Source: Thiocystis violascens
GTDB taxonomy: Bacteria > Pseudomonadota > Gammaproteobacteria > Chromatiales > Chromatiaceae
Direction: 5' to 3'
DNA: 64,000 nucleotides
Assembly (NCBI GenBank): GCA_020721065.1
Contig: DYNM01000004.1
Location: 95,431-159,430, forward strand
Positions within the stretch are counted from its first letter, which is position 1. Each line of letters begins with the position of its first letter. The notes below the pieces were generated by a model. It was not told the DNA's origin. It saw only the letters and a program-made list of their open reading frames with translations, and did not search any database. Positions 17,925 to 25,071 of the stretch are shown here, one piece after another. The translations under genes and the position numbers were made by a program.

Positions 17925-18890
17925 TCACGATGTCTCGCCGAGATGCGCCTCGAAATAATCCTCCCGCAGCGCGTCGCCAAATGTGGCTAATTGCAACAAA
18001 AATTCATCTAAAAATTCGTGTAATCCTTGCTTGAGAATCTGCTCGGCGCTGACTTCGGCGAGATGCTTCCGCAGTGCCTGTAATTGCGCTTGCGCAGTGT
18101 TATCCGGCAAATAACCCACCCGTTCCAACGCTCGCGCCATGCCATCCACACAATAGGTCAATGAGCGCGGATAGTTTGGATCAAGCACGACAAATTCGAC
18201 GACCTCCAGCGGACGAATGCCGCCCTGATATTGCCGCCGATAGGTCTCAAAACAGGACAGCGATTTCAGCAACGCGCCCCATTGGTAATAATCCAACGGC
18301 GAGCCAACGCGAGTTGAATTGGGCAGCAAGAGGTGATAACGCACATCCAAAATTCGCGCTGTCATGTCCGCCCGCTCCAGCAAACTGCCCAACGCTGTGA
18401 AGCCATAGGCCTGTCCTCGCATCATCGTGCTCTGGCTCAAGCCAAAAAAGGTCGCCACTTCACGATGAACAAAGGCATAAAACTCAGCCGCTCGCCACGG
18501 TGGGAGCGTGGTTGCCAGATGTTTATCGGTTTCCAGCCAAAACTGGTTTAACGTTTCCCACATCGCGTTAGAAATCCGGTCGCGCACCACCCGCGCATTC
18601 TCACGCGCGAATTTCAAACTGTTGTACAAACAGCCCGGATTGGTGCGCTCTTGTGTCAACAAATGAATCACCCGCTGCACCGTCACCCGTCCATCGGGAT
18701 ATAACCGCGCATAATCCGCCTCAGCATTCACAATCGCTAACAACGGCTGCCACTGCATTTCCTCCGTAGCGTTCTCATCCGCCTCCAGCATGTGTACGAC
18801 ATTAATATCCAGCACGCGAGCGGTGTTATCGACCCGCTCTAATTGACGTGCCATCCAATACAGCGATTCAGCAATTCGACTTAACATCAT
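17925..18890 (-). CDS. Alpha-E domain protein (DUF403)
   Basis: A 321-residue all-helical protein starting M-L-S-R-I-A-E-S-L-Y-W-M-A-R-Q-L-E-R, the defining opening of the alpha-E/DUF403 family. In other bacteria these genes sit beside circularly permuted ATP-grasp ligases and transglutaminase-like peptidases, and are thought to act in making or trimming a small peptide. Here it is the second gene of a pair, 139 bp after the ATP-grasp gene. That gap contains no recognisable gene. Biochemical function is unknown. Confidence 0.9.
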   Translation of the reverse strand: MMLSRIAESLYWMARQLERVDNTARVLDINVVHMLEADENATEEMQWQPLLAIVNAEADYARLYPDGRVTVQRVIHLLTQERTNPGCLYNSLKFARENARVVRDRISNAMWETLNQFWLETDKHLATTLPPWRAAEFYAFVHREVATFFGLSQSTMMRGQAYGFTALGSLLERADMTARILDVRYHLLLPNSTRVGSPLDYYQWGALLKSLSCFETYRRQYQGGIRPLEVVEFVVLDPNYPRSLTYCVDGMARALERVGYLPDNTAQAQLQALRKHLAEVSAEQILKQGLHEFLDEFLLQLATFGDALREDYFEAHLGETS

Positions 18891-19029
18891 TGGAGTGAGT
18901 CATGGACGACAAACGACCCGCCAGCGAGTCGTGGATTAAAAAGGAGCGCGACTGCGAACGATGGCAATCACTCGCGCTGTTTGGTTCAAACCTGTTCAAC
19001 TCACTGCATCCGCCACTGACGGCGCACGC

Positions 19030-20505
19030 TCAATGGTCGGCTAACACCCAAGTATCTTTGCTCCCCCCGCCTTGCGAGGAATTGACCACCAACGACCCTT
19101 TGGTCATCGCCACCCGCGTCAACCCGCCGGGCACCACTTCAATCTCGCGCCCATAAATCGCAAACGGACGCAAATCCAGATGCCGCGATTCCAATTCACC
19201 GTCCAAATAACACAGATGCCGCGAAATCTGCACCACCGGCTGGGCAATGTAATTGCGCGGATTATCCGTCACTTTGCGAGCAAATTCAGCACGTTGCACC
19301 GCCGTTGACGACGGCCCCATCAACATGCCGTAGCCGCCCGATTCCGCCACCGCTTTAATCACCATCGTCTGCATATTATCGAGCACATAAGCGCGATCTT
19401 GCGGATTAGTCATTTGATACGTTGGCACACTGGCTAAAATGGGTTCTTCACCGAGATAATAACGAATTATATCAGGCACATAAGTATAAACCGCCTTATC
19501 ATCCGCAATTCCCGCGCCCGGCGCATTCGCAATCGCAACTTGACCAGCACGCCACGCCGCGATCACCCCGGCAACGCCCAACATCGAATCCGCGCGAAAC
19601 ACCAGCGGATCAAGAAAATCATCGTCAACCCGCCGATAAATCACATCGACTTGGCGCAAACCCTGCGTGGTTTTGAGATACACCTTATTATTTTTGCACA
19701 CCAAATCGCGCCCTTCCGCCAATTCCACACCCATTTCTTTAGCTAAAAAGGTGTGCTCAAAATACGCCGAATTAAAAATCCCCGGTGTTAATACCACAAT
19801 CACTGCCGCTTCTGCACCGCGTGGCGATAAATGACGCAATGCTTGTAATAATAACTCAGGATAATGTTCCACCCGCCGCACTCGATATTGTGCAAAAAAC
19901 TCCGGCAAAATACGGCGCTCAATAATGCGATTTTCAATCATATATGACACACCAGATGGCGTGCGCAAATTGTCTTCTAACACTAAATACTGACCATCTT
20001 CCGCTCGAATCAGATCAATACCGCTGATGTGTGTATAAATATCATGTGGTGGCGTGATCCCGATGATTTCGCGGCGAAAATCTTTACCGTGATAAATTAA
20101 ATCCGTTGGCACCACACCATCTTTTAAAATCTGTTGGTCGTGATATAAATCCTTCAAAAAAAGATTGAGCGCCCGAATACGTTGTTTAATTCCAGCTTCC
20201 AAGTGCTGCCACTCTGCCGCCACAATCAAACGCGGCAAAATATCAAACGGCCACACCCGTTCAATGCCTTCATTGGTTTCTGAATACACTGTGAAGGTCA
20301 CGCCCTCGTTGTGCAGCGCCAAATGTGCTTCACGCGCTTTCGCTCCCAACATTTGTTGACCGGTTACTTGGATGTGTTCCCACATCGGTAAATAATGATC
20401 ACGCGGGCGAAAATCATCTTGATAAAATTCGTGAAACGCGGTTGGCGGTGCCGGTAGCGGCTCCGGCGCTGGGTAGGTTGCACTGGACTGAAACTGTTTG
20501 AGCAT
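19030..20505 (-). CDS. Circularly permuted ATP-grasp protein (DUF404/DUF407)
   Basis: A 491-residue protein of the circularly permuted type 2 ATP-grasp family, putative amide or peptide ligases. Conserved stretches include F-D-I-L-P-R-L-I at the N-terminal part, G-I-D-L-I-R with Y-L-V-L-E-D-N-L-R-T-P-S-G-V-S-Y-M (ATP/Mg site), and the C-terminal G-G-Y-G-M-L-M-G-P and L-R-P-F-A-I-Y-G. The frame opens at 20577, but the ATG at 20505 has an AGAGGAT ribosome site with 3-5 nt spacing. It pairs with the alpha-E gene, a known association. The transglutaminase and Anbu peptidase partners seen in some genomes are absent. Confidence 0.9.
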   Translation of the reverse strand: MLKQFQSSATYPAPEPLPAPPTAFHEFYQDDFRPRDHYLPMWEHIQVTGQQMLGAKAREAHLALHNEGVTFTVYSETNEGIERVWPFDILPRLIVAAEWQHLEAGIKQRIRALNLFLKDLYHDQQILKDGVVPTDLIYHGKDFRREIIGITPPHDIYTHISGIDLIRAEDGQYLVLEDNLRTPSGVSYMIENRIIERRILPEFFAQYRVRRVEHYPELLLQALRHLSPRGAEAAVIVVLTPGIFNSAYFEHTFLAKEMGVELAEGRDLVCKNNKVYLKTTQGLRQVDVIYRRVDDDFLDPLVFRADSMLGVAGVIAAWRAGQVAIANAPGAGIADDKAVYTYVPDIIRYYLGEEPILASVPTYQMTNPQDRAYVLDNMQTMVIKAVAESGGYGMLMGPSSTAVQRAEFARKVTDNPRNYIAQPVVQISRHLCYLDGELESRHLDLRPFAIYGREIEVVPGGLTRVAMTKGSLVVNSSQGGGSKDTWVLADH

Positions 20506-20560
20506 AAAATCCTCTGTGACCACGCGGGTTGCTGCGCCTCTCGTTTGCGTCAGAGGTTTA

Positions 20561-20576
20561 GACAAGAATTGTGCCA
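20561..20576 (-). promoter_or_regulatory. Candidate sigma-54 promoter for the ATP-grasp/alpha-E pair
   Basis: Read on the minus strand this is TGGCAC, 5 nt, TTGT. The -24 element is perfect and the spacing is correct, but the final C of the -12 TTGC is a T. It would start transcription about 45 nt ahead of the ATP-grasp ATG. The nearby prsR encodes a sigma-54 activator, which makes the match interesting but does not prove it. Confidence 0.3.
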
Positions 20577-20597
20577 ATCTCTGCTTGCGGCGTTGTC

Positions 20598-20619
20598 TGC
20601 GACTGATTGCGCAGTCGCA
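20598..20619. other. Hairpin in the prsT upstream region
   Basis: An 8-bp perfect stem (20598-20605 against 20612-20619) with a 6-nt loop. There is no T run on either side. It could be an operator or an activator-binding dyad between the two divergent transcripts. Confidence 0.35.
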
Positions 20620-20808
20620 TCAGCGGCGCGATTTGGACACTTTGAACCAAAAAGTGGAGTGACAAATGAAATTGCACTATTCAGGTGCGCACGACACATT
20701 GTGTTATGTTGCCACGCCCCACAGAATGGCATCGTACCCTGCATGACAATAATAATATATCTGCGTTTTATAATTGATGTTTAATGCGCTAGTTTAATGG
20801 ATGAGGTA

Positions 20809-23800
20809 ATGATGAATAAACTGTTTTATGCTCGCACACCAACGTTGATAGCATTGGCTTTAACGGCAGCACTGAGTGGTGGTTGTGTTGAAAAATCCGC
20901 AGAACAGCAATTCGCTGATGCGCAAATAGCATTGGGTAAAGGCGAATTAAAAGCCGCTATTATTGAATTAAAAAATGTCTTGAAAAAAGACGCCAGACAT
21001 CAGCAGGCGCGGCTGTTGTTAGGACAAGCCTATTTGCGCAGCGGTGACGTTGGCGCTGCGGAACAGGAATTGAAAAAGGCGGTGACGGTCGGTGCGACTG
21101 AGGTTGATGTGCAGCCTTGGTTGACGTTGGTGCAGTTGCAGCAGGGCAAGTTTGCTGACGTTGTTGCCCAACCGCCGTTGGCAACTGCGCCGCCGCTGTT
21201 GCAGGCGCAGTTGTTCGCGTTGCAAGCCGACGCGCTGCAAGCTCTCAAGGATCCGAGCGGCGCGGCGGCGAAATTGGCAGAAGCGGTTCAGTTGGCTCCT
21301 GAATCAGTGCCGGTATTGTTGGCATCAGCGCGGTTGCAGGCGGCAAATAATCAGCTTGATGCGGCACGGGCGCGGCTCCAGCAGGCGCTGGCGCTGGAAC
21401 CGCACAACGCGCAGGTGTTGAGTTTGCTGGGTGAAGTGGAGCGGATGGCGGGGCAATGGAGCGCGGCGGAAGCTGCATTTACGGCAGCCATGCCTGATCC
21501 GGCATTTGGGGCGCAAGCGCACTTAAATCGGGCATCCGTGCGTATTCAAGCGAATCAATTGGAGGCGGCGGCGCAGGATTTAGCGCAATTGCGCGGCAAG
21601 CTCAAAAATAATCCGCAGTTTTGTTATCTCGAAGGCTTGTTGCTTTATAACCAAAGGGATTACGCCAAGGCGATCACGCAGCTTGATGTGGCGCTCGGTT
21701 TGCGTCCTGAGTTCTTTGCGGCGTTGACGTTGGCGGGCGCGACGCGCTTGGCGCTCAATGATTCGGCATCGGCGCAGGTTCATTTGCAGCGGGCGGTGGC
21801 GGCGCAGCCAGATGATCCGGTGGTGCAACGGTTATTGGCGACGGCGTTGTTGCAACAAAATGATTTCAAGGAGGCTGAAAAGGTGGTGCGGGCGCTGTTG
21901 CAGCGCCAGCCGGATGATGTGGCAGCCAAGGATTTGTTGGCGAGTGCGTTGCTGGGGCAGGGCAAGAGTGATGAAAGCATCACTTATCTGCGGCAGGTGA
22001 AGGCGGAGATGCCTGATTCAGCAGCAGCGACTGCGCGTTTGGGTACCGCGCTGCTCAGTGATGGTGATACGCAGGAAGGCGTGCGCGTGTTGCAGGAGGC
22101 GTTGAAACAAGACCCCACTTTCCAAAGTGCGACTGAGCAATTGGTGTTCGGTGCGCTGCGTGCGGGCAAGTTAGATCAAGCACTGCGGATGGCGCAGGAG
22201 TATCAAGCGCAGGAACCTAATTCAGCACGAGCGCAGACGTTGCTGGGCATGGTGCAGTTGCAACGCGAAGATGCAGCCGCTGCTCGCAGTGCGTTTCAAC
22301 AGGCGTTGGCGTTGGATCCAAAAGACCTCACTGCCAGCAGTGCCTTGGCTGCTTTGGCGATGCAAGATAAAGATTTGAATGGCGCTAACGCGCATCTCAA
22401 CGCCAGCTTGAAACATCATCCCAACAATGCTCGTTTGCACATCATGTTGGCCAAAATTGCGCTGGCACAAAATGATCCGCTGCGAGCTAAAACCCATCTG
22501 GGGACGGCTTACGAGCGCAATCCCAAGTTGCTCGAGCCGCAGTTGTATCTTGCCGCGTATTACTTGCAACGTGGCGAACCGGCGCGAGCGCAAGAGATCG
22601 CCATCAAAGCTGAAACGGCATTTCCGAATCATCCGGCGGCGTTGGGAGTGGTGGCAGATACGCAGATCGCGTTGCGCCAGTTCGCACCCGCGCAGATCAC
22701 GCTCAAACGCTTGCAAGACTTAAAAATCAACGATCCCAAGTTGTATGTTGCGCAAGCCATCGCCGCTGCTGGTGTGGGCGAGATCGCACCTGCCAAGCAA
22801 GCCTTGGAACAGGCGTTGAAATTGGATGCGAAATCTGCGATTGCGCTCAATTTGTTGACGCGGCTGGCGCTGGCAGAAAAGGACAACAATGGCGCTCAAC
22901 GGCGTTTGCAGCAGTTAAAAACGCTGCTCGGCGCGACGCATCCTGATGTCTTGTTGTTGGAAGGGCAGTTGGCGCAGCTCAATGGCAACACGTCAGCGGC
23001 AAATAATGCGTTTCAAGCCTTGATGAGCGCGGAAGGCCTGGATGCCAATCTCGACAGTAATACGACGCTGTGGAACGCGGCTGAACAGTTGGTGATTAGT
23101 CATCTGCGCAACAAACAACCCGCCGCCGCGTTGACAGCGGCGCTGGATTTGACCGCCCGTCAACCGCAGTCAGCACGGGCGCAGGCACTGTTGGGGATGT
23201 TGTATTTGCAGGATAAAAAGACGGATGCGGCGACGACGGCGCTGCGGCGAGCGTTGGAATTGGAGCCGGGCAATGTGACTGCCAGCAATGGTTTGGCGGT
23301 GCTGGCATTGCAAGCAAAGGACCTCAATGCGGCGAAGGAGTATTACAGCGCCAGCTTGCAACGTCATCCTGATGACATTGGATTGTTGGTCAATTTGGCG
23401 CGGGTGGCGCTGTCACAAAATGAGTTGGCGACTGCACAGCAGTATCTGGAAACAGCCGTGCAGCGTAATCCGCAGCAGCTCCAGCCGCGCCTGTATTTAG
23501 CGGCATTTTATCTCAAGCAGAATGACGCCGAGCAAGCGTTGCGGGTGCTCAAAGCGGTGGAAAAGCAGTTTCCAAACGGGGTTGATCTGCTCGGATTGAT
23601 TGCTGAGGCGGAGCTGACTTTGAAGCGTTACGCGGAGGCGCGAGTGACTTTGGCGCGGTTGCTGGCGCTGACGCCCCGTGAGCCTAAAGTGTTGTTAGCG
23701 ATTGCGCAGGCTGAAATGGGTTTAGCGCATCCTGATTTGGCACAGAAGGCGTTGGAAGAGGCGCTGGCGCTGGATGCACGCTCCATTCCGGCGTTGATTG

Positions 23801-24546
23801 GTTTGACGCGACTAGCGATGGCGCAAACTCCACCTGCACAGGCACAAGCACGACTGGCGGCGCTCACTAAAGTTGCTGGTGCCGATCATGCGGATGTGTT
23901 GCTGTTGAGCGGCAATATCGCCGAGCAGGAACAGAATTGGGCGGCAGCGCGGGTGGCGTATCAAAAGCTGCTCCAAACAACACCGTCTACTTTGAGTGTG
24001 TTGGCGTTGACGCGAGTATTGAATCAATTGAAGGAAACGGCTGCCGCGCAGCGGGTGTTGACGGACTGGGTGGCAGAACATCCGCAAGATGGTTTAATCC
24101 ATTTCCAACTGGCGCAACTGTTGATGAACCAGCAGCACATTTCTGAGGCAATCACGCATTTTCGGCACACGCTGGAGAGCAACGCTAAAAATGTGGTGGC
24201 GCTCAATAATCTGGCGTGGTTATTGCGGGAACAGGAGCCAGAAGCGGCATTGGAATATGCCCAGCAGGCTTATGATCTTGCGCCAAAATCGGTGGAGGTT
24301 GCGGATACGTTAGCGATGGTGTTGGCGCAAAACAGCAAGTTGCGTGAAGCGCGGAACGTGATCAATCGGGCGCTGGAGATTGATCCTGAAAGTGGCGCGT
24401 TGTTATTCCATAAGGCGCAGATTTTATTGCAAGATCGGGATACGGCGTTGGCGCTACAGGCGTTGGAAGTGGCGCTGAGTCGCCAGAAATCGTTTGCAGA
24501 ACGGGATGCGGCGGAAGCATTGCTCAAGCAATTGCGACATCAATAA
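20809..24546 (+). CDS. prsT: XrtA/PEP-CTERM system TPR lipoprotein PrsT
   Basis: About 1245 residues. A lipoprotein signal ends at L-S-G-G-C (Cys about 26), so it should be anchored in a membrane facing the periplasm. The rest is an unbroken array of 34-residue TPR units, each with the A-x-x-x-L-x-x-A-L-x-x-x-P pattern. This is the architecture of PrsT, found in exosortase A exopolysaccharide loci, where it probably scaffolds export components. PrsT proteins known to me are nearer 900 residues. The extra length comes from a 316-codon internal duplication (see separate entry). ATG at 20809 or 20812 follows a GAGG site. A terminator follows. Confidence 0.9.
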   Translation: MMNKLFYARTPTLIALALTAALSGGCVEKSAEQQFADAQIALGKGELKAAIIELKNVLKKDARHQQARLLLGQAYLRSGDVGAAEQELKKAVTVGATEVDVQPWLTLVQLQQGKFADVVAQPPLATAPPLLQAQLFALQADALQALKDPSGAAAKLAEAVQLAPESVPVLLASARLQAANNQLDAARARLQQALALEPHNAQVLSLLGEVERMAGQWSAAEAAFTAAMPDPAFGAQAHLNRASVRIQANQLEAAAQDLAQLRGKLKNNPQFCYLEGLLLYNQRDYAKAITQLDVALGLRPEFFAALTLAGATRLALNDSASAQVHLQRAVAAQPDDPVVQRLLATALLQQNDFKEAEKVVRALLQRQPDDVAAKDLLASALLGQGKSDESITYLRQVKAEMPDSAAATARLGTALLSDGDTQEGVRVLQEALKQDPTFQSATEQLVFGALRAGKLDQALRMAQEYQAQEPNSARAQTLLGMVQLQREDAAAARSAFQQALALDPKDLTASSALAALAMQDKDLNGANAHLNASLKHHPNNARLHIMLAKIALAQNDPLRAKTHLGTAYERNPKLLEPQLYLAAYYLQRGEPARAQEIAIKAETAFPNHPAALGVVADTQIALRQFAPAQITLKRLQDLKINDPKLYVAQAIAAAGVGEIAPAKQALEQALKLDAKSAIALNLLTRLALAEKDNNGAQRRLQQLKTLLGATHPDVLLLEGQLAQLNGNTSAANNAFQALMSAEGLDANLDSNTTLWNAAEQLVISHLRNKQPAAALTAALDLTARQPQSARAQALLGMLYLQDKKTDAATTALRRALELEPGNVTASNGLAVLALQAKDLNAAKEYYSASLQRHPDDIGLLVNLARVALSQNELATAQQYLETAVQRNPQQLQPRLYLAAFYLKQNDAEQALRVLKAVEKQFPNGVDLLGLIAEAELTLKRYAEARVTLARLLALTPREPKVLLAIAQAEMGLAHPDLAQKALEEALALDARSIPALIGLTRLAMAQTPPAQAQARLAALTKVAGADHADVLLLSGNIAEQEQNWAAARVAYQKLLQTTPSTLSVLALTRVLNQLKETAAAQRVLTDWVAEHPQDGLIHFQLAQLLMNQQHISEAITHFRHTLESNAKNVVALNNLAWLLREQEPEAALEYAQQAYDLAPKSVEVADTLAMVLAQNSKLREARNVINRALEIDPESGALLFHKAQILLQDRDTALALQALEVALSRQKSFAERDAAEALLKQLRHQ
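22129..24024 (+). repeat. Tandem 948-bp internal duplication within prsT
   Basis: Two adjacent segments (22129-23076 and 23077-24024) encode homologous TPR blocks of about 316 residues, in register and in the same order. Markers shared by both are A-x-E-Q-L-V, S-A-R-A-Q-x-L-L-G-M, K-D-L-N-x-A, N-P-x-x-L-x-P-x-L-Y-L-A-A-x-Y-L, and a late G-A-x-H-x-D-V-L-L-L. Similarity is plain in the protein and still visible in the DNA, but divergence is substantial, so the duplication is not recent. Confidence 0.75.
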
Positions 24547-24565
24547 TCTGTTCTTTGTGGCATGA

Positions 24566-24593
24566 AAAAACCGGGGTAAAAACCCCGGTTTTT
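24566..24593 (+). terminator. Intrinsic terminator after prsT
   Basis: An 11-bp stem (24566-24576 against 24583-24593) with a GC core, a 6-nt A-rich loop and a T-rich 3' side, 19 bp after the prsT stop. It separates prsT from the rest of the XrtA genes. Its A-rich 5' side may also serve the convergent small gene at 24615. Confidence 0.9.
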
Positions 24594-24614
24594 ATTGAAC
24601 AACAAGCAGAATGA

Positions 24615-24812
24615 TTAGCTCACTAAGTGCATTTGATGTCCGTATTGTCTCAAGCTACTTTGTAATAAACAACGATAGACGTTCACCAATACTCGTTCCC
24701 GAAAGGTGACAGGATTTGCAAGCGCGGCTAATTCTTGCTCGTAAAAATCAATGCGATCTTGAATGCTGAGTTGTTGCAAATCAAGGGTAGTGGTGGTTTG
24801 TGTCATGGTCAT
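24615..24812 (-). CDS. Small unknown protein between prsT and the XrtA ATPase
   Basis: A 65-residue protein, not recognised. After a Thr-rich start it has an amphipathic pattern D-R-I-D-F-Y-E-Q-E-L-A-A-L, then R-E-R-V-L-V-N-V-Y-R-C-L-L-Q, suggesting two helices. It is soluble, with no signal peptide. The frame is open to 24899, but a GGAG site sits just before two alternative ATGs (24812 and 24806), which supports translation from there. It is antisense to the flow of the exopolysaccharide locus and lies in its regulatory gap, so it could be a small regulator. That is a guess from position only. Confidence 0.5.
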   Translation of the reverse strand: MTMTQTTTTLDLQQLSIQDRIDFYEQELAALANPVTFRERVLVNVYRCLLQSSLRQYGHQMHLVS

Positions 24813-24910
24813 GTGCTCCTTGTGGTCGGCGCTGAACATAAAAGATGTTGCGTTAATTAACGGTGTGGATGCGAAAACATTGAATTTAGTGCGGCGCACA
24901 ATAATTGATT

Positions 24911-24926
24911 TGGCACCGAAGACGCC
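24911..24926 (+). promoter_or_regulatory. Candidate sigma-54 promoter upstream of the XrtA ATPase
   Basis: A perfect -24 TGGCAC (24911-24916) and a GC at 24924-24925 with the required GG-N10-GC spacing. The bases before that GC are AC instead of TT. It lies about 145 bp before the ATPase start and faces it. PrsR, encoded in the same cluster, is a sigma-54 activator. Confidence 0.3.
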
Positions 24927-24996
24927 GCAAGCCTACAAAAAGGGTTGAGGAAGGATTGTGACCCGGTTCACAATTTTGCTTGCTGCGCCAGAGCGT

Positions 24997-25015
24997 GGTA
25001 CATCACGCTTGTACC
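24997..25015. promoter_or_regulatory. Operator-like dyad GGTACA-N7-TGTACC
   Basis: A perfect 6-bp inverted repeat with a 7-nt spacer, 57 bp upstream of the XrtA ATPase start and in a gap with no gene. Half-site length and centre-to-centre distance suit a dimeric DNA-binding protein. The short arms mean chance is not excluded. Confidence 0.45.
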
Positions 25016-25071
25016 CAAAGCAGTAGATTGTTGAGCGAATTGGCGAGGCATTAAACGGTTAGGTGATTTTT

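Larger units (their letters stand above)
20506..20808. other. 303-bp divergent control region, no gene
   Basis: This is the only gap above 300 bases, between the ATP-grasp gene (minus) and prsT (plus). It holds an 8-bp stem hairpin at 20598-20619, a dyad CACTTT/AAAGTG at 20638-20656, a near-consensus sigma-54 box on the minus strand at 20561-20576, and a TATAAT at 20769-20774 about 40 bp before prsT. No -35 box lies at a standard distance from that TATAAT. I see no credible ORF. Confidence 0.6.

Noticed and set aside
18902..19156. An 84-codon plus-strand frame across the alpha-E/ATP-grasp gap
   Set aside because: It runs into the ATP-grasp gene on the other strand, has no motif, and has low-complexity composition. 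I see no support beyond being open.
18982..20648. Shared GGTTCAAA word at 18982 and, inverted, at 20641
   Set aside because: Only 8 bases, two occurrences, and no consistent placement relative to genes. This is likely chance.
20727..20744. A TGGCAT...TGCAT sequence upstream of prsT resembling sigma-54
   Set aside because: The distance between GG and GC is 11 nt rather than the required 10, and the -24 element ends in T instead of C.
20744..20774. A TGACAA / TATAAT sigma-70 promoter for prsT
   Set aside because: The -10 is perfect, but the spacer is 19 nt, too long for a confident call. It is noted only in the gap description.
21000..24500. Possible CRISPR or minisatellite because of recurring short words
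   Set aside because: The recurrences are codon-level echoes of TPR units in one open frame. There are no identical repeats with unique spacers.
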